Both the position numbers and the translations under genes were made by a program. The notes under the pieces are model-generated. The model saw only the letters and a program-made list of their open reading frames with translations. It did not search any database and was not told the DNA's origin. From contig CAMWRN010000002.1 in the NCBI GenBank assembly GCA_947176675.1, positions 1-35,697 of the forward strand: a DNA stretch of 35,697 nt. Direction: 5' to 3'. The DNA comes from an uncultured Clostridia bacterium (GTDB lineage Bacteria; Bacillota; Clostridia; Oscillospirales; Ruminococcaceae). Positions 31,252 through 35,697 of the stretch are shown one piece after another. The first letter of the stretch is position 1, and every line of letters starts with the position of its first letter.

Positions 31252-31280
31252 TTGACAAGCTATGTCAAAAAATATATAAT
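31252..31280 (+). promoter_or_regulatory. Consensus sigma-70-type promoter before the accessory block
   Basis: Perfect -35 TTGACA at 31252-31257, 17-base spacer, perfect -10 TATAAT at 31275-31280, 47 bases before the ATG at 31328. It is the best vegetative promoter in the window and lies after the lysis genes, so the downstream genes can be expressed in a lysogen. Confidence 0.88.
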
Positions 31281-31327
31281 AATACTAACAGTATAGCTGT
31301 TATATTAAAAATGGTTGGTGATTATTT

Positions 31328-31693
31328 ATGCAGAATAAAAACAATGAGCAGAACGCAGACAAGGAAATAAAGGACGTTAAAGCTTCAGAAACCCCCATAG
31401 CTTCTGTACCTTATATCGTTTATGAGAGCGAACAGGCGCGGTCAGAACGGCATATTAAGCGATTAGTTATTATAACCATTATTGCAATAGCGATGTTGTT
31501 TGCAAGCAACTTAATATGGCTGTACGCTTGGTGTCAGTACGATTATGTAGGCGAAAGCACAACCGTATCAGTTGAGGGCGATGGTGATGGCGATGCTAAT
31601 TATATTGGCGATTACGCTAATTACATAGGAAATGATGGTGATATAAATGGCGAAAATAACAGTACAGACAAAGACAAGAAAGAGAACCCGTAA
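31328..31693 (+). CDS. Single-pass membrane protein with Gly/Asp/Asn-rich tail
   Basis: 121 residues from ATG 31328. A charged cytoplasmic half (ESEQARSERHIKRL) leads to one transmembrane helix at about 42-64 (LVIITIIAIAMLFASNLIWL), then YAWCQYDYVGES and an outside tail rich in Gly, Asp and Asn (GDGDGDANYIGDYANYIGND). This architecture recurs in clostridial prophages after the lysis genes; no function is known. The tail echoes the Gly-X repeat at 1-153. A strong promoter at 31252 suggests expression during lysogeny, perhaps for superinfection exclusion. Confidence 0.78.
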   Translation: MQNKNNEQNADKEIKDVKASETPIASVPYIVYESEQARSERHIKRLVIITIIAIAMLFASNLIWLYAWCQYDYVGESTTVSVEGDGDGDANYIGDYANYIGNDGDINGENNSTDKDKKENP

Positions 31694-31731
31694 AAATAAA
31701 AAAGGCGTTAAGAGAAGAAAGGGGTAAAACA

Positions 31732-31947
31732 TTGAAACATGGTTTTGATTTATCCCGTTCCCAAATATCGGACTTGATAGACGAATGGATATTAAACGAG
31801 CGCGACAGAAAAATTTTAAAAAGGCGTTATCTTGACGGCGTTTGTTTTGAACGCCTTGCCGAAGAATTTGATTTGTCCGCCCGCTATATTCAAAATATTG
31901 TTTACAAATCCGAGAAAAAATTATTGAAGCACGTTAAAATATCATAA
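31732..31947 (+). CDS. Small sigma-region-4-like HTH protein
   Basis: 71 residues from TTG 31732, 7 bases after AAAGGGG. The whole protein is a sigma-4-type HTH: ISDLIDEWILNERDRKILKR, RYLDGVCFERLAEEFDLSAR, YIQNIVYKSEKKLLKHV. It is followed by a strong terminator at 31961. It could regulate the accessory block or the late genes; it is the third sigma-4-like protein in the window. Confidence 0.8.
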   Translation: MKHGFDLSRSQISDLIDEWILNERDRKILKRRYLDGVCFERLAEEFDLSARYIQNIVYKSEKKLLKHVKIS

Positions 31948-31960
31948 AAAAATCATTTTT

Positions 31961-31999
31961 AAAGCATTTCCGTATCGTTGCGGAAATGCTTTTCTTTTT
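31961..31999 (+). terminator. Strong terminator with 12-bp stem
   Basis: AAAGCATTTCCG pairs perfectly with CGGAAATGCTTT around the loop TATCGTTG, followed by TCTTTTT. Because the stem ends in A and T runs, it should also stop transcripts from the opposite strand. Confidence 0.92.
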
Positions 32000-32006
32000 G
32001 TATAAT
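31978..32006 (+). promoter_or_regulatory. Promoter embedded in the terminator
   Basis: TTGCGG at 31978-31983, 17-base spacer, TATAAT at 32001-32006. The -35 lies in the terminator loop and right arm, the -10 just after the T-run. It would start the transcript of the gene at 32037 with no read-through from upstream. Confidence 0.7.
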
Positions 32007-32036
32007 CAAAGTAACAAAACAAAACGGAGTGTGGCT

Positions 32037-32213
32037 ATGAAATACGCAAAAAATATTATCATCAGCCAAATACAGTTTAAATACAACATAACAAAGAAAC
32101 AGGCTGAGAATATGTATAGGGAATTTGAGCAAACGGACGATACGGACATATTGGCAAGCATTGTTTTTAAGCCCGACTATGCGACTTTTGACATTGCCGC
32201 TTTAAACTATTAA
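32037..32213 (+). CDS. Small hypothetical protein, 58 residues
   Basis: ATG 32037 lies 7 bases after CGGAGTG; the frame is open further left only through the terminator. The product is a basic helix (YAKNIIISQIQFKYNITKKQ) with an acidic C-terminal half. Family not recognised. First gene behind the embedded promoter. Confidence 0.65.
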   Translation: MKYAKNIIISQIQFKYNITKKQAENMYREFEQTDDTDILASIVFKPDYATFDIAALNY

Positions 32214-32215
32214 CC

Positions 32216-32602
32216 ATGTGGATTAAATACAATGCCAATCCCATAGGCAAACGTGTAGGCGACTGCACAGTCAGGGCTATAAGTAAGGCATTAAATCAGT
32301 CTTGGGAAAAAACTTACGTCGGATTATTTATTCGAGGATTTATGATGTACAATATGCCCTCCGCAAATGCCGTATGGGGCGCATATCTCAAAAGCAAGGG
32401 TTTTACGAGGCACATAGTTCCCGAGAACTTGCCCGACGTTTATACGGTGTCCGACTTCTGCCGCGATAACCCAAAGGGCGTTTACGTCCTTGCCCCCTCG
32501 GAACACGTTATTGCTGTTGTAGACGGCAATTACTACGATACTTGGGACAGCGGCGACGAAATACCTGTTTATTATTGGAAACGGAGTGATAAGAATGCCT
32601 AA
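32216..32602 (+). CDS. Papain/C39-like cysteine peptidase-fold protein
   Basis: 128 residues from ATG 32216, 2 bases after the previous stop. RVGDCTVRAISKALNQSW puts C17 at the start of the first helix, and EHVIAVVDGNYYDTWDSGD gives H97 and D104 or D108 in the correct order for a Cys-His-Asp triad. The family is common in gut phages and prophages, always small, and its substrate is unknown. Function as a protease or amidase is inferred from the arrangement. It is next to structural-looking Cys-rich proteins that could be its targets. Confidence 0.72.
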   Translation: MWIKYNANPIGKRVGDCTVRAISKALNQSWEKTYVGLFIRGFMMYNMPSANAVWGAYLKSKGFTRHIVPENLPDVYTVSDFCRDNPKGVYVLAPSEHVIAVVDGNYYDTWDSGDEIPVYYWKRSDKNA

Positions 32603-33059
32603 TTACAACGGTTACGGCAACATCAGCGGAATATCGGGATATCCGCAGCAAAATTACTACAATAGCCCTATGCCCGATAGATTCAGTCAGTCTATAGGGC
32701 AATACCAGCAGCCGCAGCCTGTACCACAGCCTGCAAGTAACGGCATTATTTGGGTGCAGGGCGAAGAGGGGGCAAAGGCTTATATGGTTGCTCCCGGCAA
32801 CACTGTACAGCTTTGGGACAGCGAAAACCCCGTTATATATCTTAAATCGGCGGATATGTCGGGTATGCCGTCTATGAGAATACTTGACTGGACGGAACGG
32901 ACGGCGGCACACAAAGCGCCTCTTGACATTCCACAGGTGGATTTTGTTACCCGCGAGGAATTCACGGCTTTAGAAGACAGGCTCAACACCCTTATGGCAA
33001 AAGAATACAGCAAGCCCGCAAAGGCTGCAAAGACAAAGGAGGATACGGGAAATGGCTAA
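32595..33059 (+). CDS. Conserved prophage protein with Pro/Gln/Tyr-rich N-terminus
   Basis: 154 residues from ATG 32595, with CGGAGTGA upstream, overlapping the peptidase-like gene by 8 bases. Residues 1-48 are low-complexity (YGNISGISGYPQQNYYNSPM, PQPVPQPAS). The core (IIWVQGEEGAKAYMVAPGNT, then VIYLKSADMSGMPSMRILDW) is a recurring small domain in clostridial prophages and some conjugative elements. A coiled coil lies near the C-terminus. Function unknown. Confidence 0.72.
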   Translation: MPNYNGYGNISGISGYPQQNYYNSPMPDRFSQSIGQYQQPQPVPQPASNGIIWVQGEEGAKAYMVAPGNTVQLWDSENPVIYLKSADMSGMPSMRILDWTERTAAHKAPLDIPQVDFVTREEFTALEDRLNTLMAKEYSKPAKAAKTKEDTGNG

Positions 33060-33285
33060 TCCATTATTCAAAGCAATGGGCGGTAATCAGCAGTCTACTA
33101 ATATGCTTGAAGCGTTTCCTAAATTTATGCAGCAGATGAGAGGAAAAGATCCTAACGAAATACTTAACGGTCTTATTTCATCAGGCAAAGTAAGCCAACA
33201 GCAGCTTGACATGGTTCAGAGGCAAGCGCAGCAAATACAACAAATGCCTGGAATGTTTGAAAAATTTAAAGGTATGTTTAAATAA
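33052..33285 (+). CDS. Small Gln/Met-rich helical protein
   Basis: 77 residues from ATG 33052, overlapping the previous gene by 8 bases. Two helices rich in Met and Gln (AFPKFMQQMRGKDPNEILNG, QQQLDMVQRQAQQIQQMPGM) and an amphipathic end. It travels with the preceding gene in related prophages as far as I recall. Function unknown. Confidence 0.68.
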   Translation: MANPLFKAMGGNQQSTNMLEAFPKFMQQMRGKDPNEILNGLISSGKVSQQQLDMVQRQAQQIQQMPGMFEKFKGMFK

Positions 33286-33325
33286 AAAATAAACGGCGTT
33301 GATAAGCGTTTTAACGTAACAACCG

Positions 33326-33372
33326 AGCGTGGTTAGTCTGTCGGAATTTCCGATGGGTTGACCGCGCTTTTT
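33326..33372 (+). terminator. Double-stem terminator
   Basis: Outer stem AGCGTGGTTA (33326-33335) with TGACCGCGCT (33359-33368), inner stem TCGGA and TCCGA (33341-33353), then TTTT. Its left arm and AACC flank repeat the hairpin at 18879. Confidence 0.85.
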
Positions 33373-33402
33373 GTTTGGTACATTATATCAGCTGATAATG
33401 TA
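33371..33402 (+). promoter_or_regulatory. Promoter with overlapping operator-like palindrome
   Basis: TTGTTT at 33371-33376, 17-base spacer, GATAAT at 33394-33399. The dyad TACATT / ATCAGCTGAT / AATGTA at 33379-33402, with the palindrome ATCAGCTGAT in its centre, covers the spacer and -10. A regulator bound there would block the promoter. It lies directly after the terminator and before the gene at 33432. Confidence 0.65.
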
Positions 33403-33431
33403 ATAAATCTATTTTGCAAAGGAGAAATATT

Positions 33432-34244
33432 ATGTCACTTACTACAAGCGAAATGACCCCCGCAGATATCCGCGCTTGCACTTGCAACGACGGAAACGGT
33501 AACAGTAATGGCTGGGGCGGCGATTGGGGAGCATGGATAATTCTGTTCCTAATCTTCGGTATGTTTGGTTGGGGCGGTTTTGGCGGCTTTGGCGGAGGCT
33601 TCGGCGGCGGTGCCGGTCTTCAGGGTATGGCGACAAGAGCCGACATTAACGAAGGCTTTGCACTGAACAACCTCCAGAGCGGTATCAACGCTATTCAGCA
33701 GGGTATTTGCGATAGCACATACGCACTTAACAACGCTATCACAAGCGGCTTTAACAATACCAACATGGGTATGATGCAGGGCTTTAACGGTGTGGAACGC
33801 AGCTTCTGCAATCTTTCAAGCCAGCTTGCGGACTGCTGCTGCACCACTCAGAGAGCGATTGACGGTGTTAATTACAACATGGCAACTAACACCTGCGCTT
33901 TGCAGAACACCATGAATAACAATACCCGAGACATTATCGACAGTCAGCAGGCGGGTACAAGAGCTATCCTCGACTATCTGTGTCAGGATAAGATTTCTAC
34001 GCTCCAGAGCGAAAATCAGGCTCTTCGCCTTGCAGCTTCGCAGTCTAATCAGAATGCCGTTCTCATGGCGGCTATGGACGCTAACAAAGCTGAAATTCTC
34101 AGACGTACGGGCGCGGAGTGTCCTACGGCAGCGTACATTGTGCAGCCCCCTACACCCGTGACTTTCCCTACTAACTGCTGCGGACAAGCAACGTTTAGCA
34201 ACAACAGCTGCAACAGCGGCTGTGGAAATTCTTGCGGTTTCTAA
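33432..34244 (+). CDS. Gly-rich, Cys-rich membrane-anchored conserved prophage protein
   Basis: 270 residues from ATG 33432, 8 bases after AAAGGAG; an earlier in-frame start at 33414 is rejected. Residues about 34-48 form a hydrophobic helix (WGAWIILFLIFGMFGWGGF), then a Gly/Phe stretch. The rest is helical and rich in Asn, Gln and Cys (QLADCCCTTQRAIDGVNYNM, TRAILDYLCQDKISTLQSEN), ending in a Cys/Asn/Ser-rich tail (NNSCNSGCGNSCGF). The family is very common in Clostridia prophages and elements; its role is unknown to me. Strong own promoter and multiple cysteines suggest a surface or cell-envelope protein. Confidence 0.75.
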   Translation: MSLTTSEMTPADIRACTCNDGNGNSNGWGGDWGAWIILFLIFGMFGWGGFGGFGGGFGGGAGLQGMATRADINEGFALNNLQSGINAIQQGICDSTYALNNAITSGFNNTNMGMMQGFNGVERSFCNLSSQLADCCCTTQRAIDGVNYNMATNTCALQNTMNNNTRDIIDSQQAGTRAILDYLCQDKISTLQSENQALRLAASQSNQNAVLMAAMDANKAEILRRTGAECPTAAYIVQPPTPVTFPTNCCGQATFSNNSCNSGCGNSCGF

Positions 34245-34281
34245 GGTCAACTGACTATTTTCCCCGCTAAGGGTGATTTTC

Positions 34282-34316
34282 GGAGCGGCGGGACAACCTT
34301 GCCGCTCCTGATTTTT
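34282..34316 (+). terminator. Terminator-like hairpin between the two Cys-rich genes
   Basis: GGAGCGGC (34282-34289) pairs with GCCGCTCC (34301-34308), followed by TGATTTTT. It overlaps the upstream side of the next ribosome binding site, so it may reduce rather than abolish expression of the following gene. Confidence 0.75.
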
Positions 34317-34329
34317 AGGAGGTATTTAT

Positions 34330-34725
34330 ATGGCTTGCAAACCTATTTGCAAATTATGCGATAAACTTGTTATATCCAGCAGCGTAACGTTTGCGGGTGG
34401 AAATGTGGTTATAAACATTCCTGCGGGCAGTTACAGAGACGGCTGCAAGTACTGTCTTGTTATAGCGCAGGCGATACCCACAACCGCAACTATCGCCGCA
34501 CCTGTGGTTATCACCATAGGCAGCGGTACAGAGCAGTACCCTCTTACAAGGTGCGACTGTTCGCAGGTCACGGTATGCGGCATAAGGACGCGTACAAGAT
34601 ACAGCACTATTGTGTCTACAAGCGCAACAGGCGGCGTGTTCAAAATGCTTGGCAGACCCTGCTGCACTCCAGACAATAACCTTGCAAGTATCAACGGGAC
34701 TGCTCCAGCAACGCCCACAACTTAA
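34330..34725 (+). CDS. Cys-rich beta-sandwich-like conserved prophage protein
   Basis: 131 residues from ATG 34330, after TTAGGAGG. Starts ACKPICKLCDKLVISSSVTF and then alternates beta strands (AGGNVVINIPAGSY, APVVITIGSGTEQYPL), with Cys pairs CKYC, CDCSQVTVC and CC. It follows the protein at 33432 in many prophages I recall, so the two probably act together. A virion-decoration or envelope role is possible. No signal peptide. Confidence 0.72.
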   Translation: MACKPICKLCDKLVISSSVTFAGGNVVINIPAGSYRDGCKYCLVIAQAIPTTATIAAPVVITIGSGTEQYPLTRCDCSQVTVCGIRTRTRYSTIVSTSATGGVFKMLGRPCCTPDNNLASINGTAPATPTT

Positions 34726-34740
34726 AAGGAGGATAAAGAT

Positions 34741-35160
34741 ATGGAACATCTTTACAAACTTAAAGACGCTCTTATGGATAGCCTTGAAGAGCTTGATACC
34801 ATAAAAAACGGCAGGCTTAAAATGAGCGAGCTCGAAGCTATAAACTATATAACCGACACTATCAAGAATATAGACAAAATCTGTATGCTTGAAGAGGACG
34901 ACGGTTATAGCGGTGCGGGTAATTGGGAGGCTCGTATCGATGGCACATACGGTAATAGCCGCATGAATGACCGCAATCGCCATTACGACAGCGAGAGCAG
35001 CTACGCAAATCGTGGCAAACATTGGGTAAAAGGTCATTACAGCCGCGCAGACGCTAAAGAAATGACTATGAAACATCTTGAAAAAGCAATGGACAGCGCA
35101 ACCGACCACAAGGAACGCGAAGCCATTGAAAAAGCAATGGAAACTATTGAAAGAATGTGA
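34741..35160 (+). CDS. Conserved prophage protein, helical ends with Gly/Asn/Tyr/Ser-rich middle
   Basis: 139 residues from ATG 34741, after AAAGGAGG. An N-terminal helix (EHLYKLKDALMDSLEELDTI), a Gly/Asn/Tyr/Ser-rich middle (GTYGNSRMNDRNRHYDSESS), and a C-terminal helix (KEMTMKHLEKAMDSATDHKE). Third member of the recurrent trio with 33432 and 34330. Function unknown. Confidence 0.72.
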   Translation: MEHLYKLKDALMDSLEELDTIKNGRLKMSELEAINYITDTIKNIDKICMLEEDDGYSGAGNWEARIDGTYGNSRMNDRNRHYDSESSYANRGKHWVKGHYSRADAKEMTMKHLEKAMDSATDHKEREAIEKAMETIERM

Positions 35161-35478
35161 ATGACTATGATTTCTCAAAGAGAACTGCTAAAAGCCATTG
35201 AAGAATGTGAGAAAAACGTTAATTCGTTTCAAGGCTGTGAAAAACTATCGGCTCTGTACACAGTTTACGACCATTTATACGGTCAGCCTGTGGAATATAC
35301 CAATATCCACACCGAGACCGAAACAATAATTGAAACAGACGGCGACAATGATTTTCTGAAAGCTATCAATGGCAAAAGCGCAGTTAAGATTTGGAATATT
35401 GTGTCGGAACTTATGGAAAGTGTTAAACTTATCCAGCCGCGACTTTATGATGCGGTTATGCAAAAAATTCAAGAATAA
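35161..35478 (+). CDS. Hypothetical protein at the end of the accessory block
   Basis: 105 residues from ATG 35161 (ATG 35167 is possible), immediately after the previous stop, so coupled to it. Helical, with an acidic middle (ETETIIETDGDNDFLKAING). Family not recognised. It is the last gene before the terminator and attachment region. Confidence 0.65.
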   Translation: MTMISQRELLKAIEECEKNVNSFQGCEKLSALYTVYDHLYGQPVEYTNIHTETETIIETDGDNDFLKAINGKSAVKIWNIVSELMESVKLIQPRLYDAVMQKIQE

Positions 35479-35483
35479 TCTTT

Positions 35484-35518
35484 GCGGGATTTGTAGAAAG
35501 CAAGTCCCGCATATTTTT
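35484..35518 (+). terminator. Terminator closing the rightmost operon
   Basis: GCGGGATTTG (35484-35493) pairs over ten positions, one wobble, with CAAGTCCCGC (35501-35510), loop TAGAAAG, then ATATTTTT. A strong end to all rightward phage transcription before the tRNA. Confidence 0.9.
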
Positions 35519-35538
35519 GACACCCATTTTGACACCCA
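35515..35538. repeat. Two adjacent 12-bp repeats TTTTGACACCCA, candidate integrase arm sites
   Basis: Copies at 35515-35526 and 35527-35538 are identical. Tandem repeats of this size beside an attachment core are typical arm-type binding sites for tyrosine integrases. Read on the minus strand they encode MGVKMGVK, similar to the C-terminal ends of many clostridial integrases. The integrase gene itself is not in the window. Confidence 0.6.
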
Positions 35539-35650
35539 TAAACACGCATAATTACAATGTTATTTCCTGTTATTGCCAATTAATTTCTGATTAAAAAAAC
35601 CAAAAAACCCCGTAAACCGTTTAAATGACGCATTTACAAGGCTTTTTTAA
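35539..35650. other. AT-rich non-coding segment next to the attachment site
   Basis: No gene. Contains two A-runs and CCCCGTAAACC; on the minus strand an imperfect hairpin around 35616-35642 followed by a T-run would serve as the terminator of the tRNA gene. The segment is typical spacer between phage genes and a tRNA-type attachment core. Confidence 0.5.
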
Positions 35651-35697
35651 TGGAGCTGGAAACGTGACTTGAACACGCGACCTGCGCATTACGAATG
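35651..35697 (-). tRNA. tRNA-Thr(CGU), 3' part only (attachment site)
   Basis: The minus strand reads an anticodon loop TTCGTAA (anticodon CGT), anticodon-stem right arm TGCGC, variable loop AGGTC, T arm GCGTG TTCAAGT CACGT, acceptor arm TTCCAGC, then T and encoded CCA. The 5' half would lie beyond the window. Prophage integrases commonly use the 3' half of tRNA genes as attB, rebuilding the gene with phage DNA. So this end is probably attR or attL. Confidence 0.88.

Noticed and set aside
35464-35541. Minus-strand mini-gene starting MGVKMGVK as an integrase remnant
   Set aside because: Only 23 residues with no integrase motifs; better explained as arm-type repeats.

Overview
The window looks like most of a temperate, tailed (siphovirus-type) prophage from a gut-type Firmicute, most likely class Clostridia. 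Supporting signs are strong AGGAGG-type ribosome binding sites, ATG/GTG/TTG start use, moderate GC, a GH25 lysin, an SPP1/HK97-like head and long-tail module, and families common in clostridial prophages (DUF1351, DUF4317, DUF6291, DUF7666, YopX, Lar). Every convincing protein gene is on the + strand and most neighbours overlap or nearly touch. No integrase, repressor or Cro-like gene is present, so the lysogeny module must lie left of base 1. The right edge stops inside a minus-strand tRNA-Thr(CGU), which is probably the attachment site.

Layout. 1-2409: the end of a Gly-X repeat protein, a small membrane protein, an orphan beta-class SPPY DNA methyltransferase and a DUF7666 protein. 2424-7265: recombination and replication (DUF1351, RecT, MBL-fold hydrolase, DUF6291, DnaC-like loader, RusA). 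7287-10978: early accessory genes (Lar, a 25-residue stub of a C5 methyltransferase, GIY-YIG nuclease, YopX, DUF4317, SSB). 10997-12115: two transcription-factor candidates, one joining a sigma-region-4-like HTH to an RNA-polymerase alpha-CTD-like domain. 12196-17695: packaging and first head genes (TerS, a second Lar, TerL, portal, MuF, gp10-like). 17701-19037: a terminator-bounded insert with two unknown genes, then a highly structured non-coding stretch with a tRNA-like fold. 19115-22654: scaffold, capsid, connectors and tail tube. 22658-30022: tail chaperones with a -1 frameshift, tape measure, Dit, Tal, and two adhesin-like tip proteins (PKD plus BspA-like LRR; lectin-like). 30035-31230: lysis (GH25, holin, XhlA-like). 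31328-35478: an accessory block of small genes with its own promoters and terminators. 35484-35697: terminator, paired 12-bp repeats and the tRNA-Thr end.

How it fits together. RecT, SSB, RusA and the loader serve replication and recombination. The methyltransferase and two Lar-like proteins suggest protection from host restriction. The sigma/alpha-CTD protein and the RinA-like protein sit just before the terminase genes and probably switch on late transcription. A 23-bp element lies immediately before TerS and again before the inserted cassette, each with a plausible -35/-10 pair, so it is a candidate late promoter. There is no gene-free stretch above 300 bases; the two longest are 359-638 and 18841-19114. 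All family names come from recognising the sequences by eye, without database searches.
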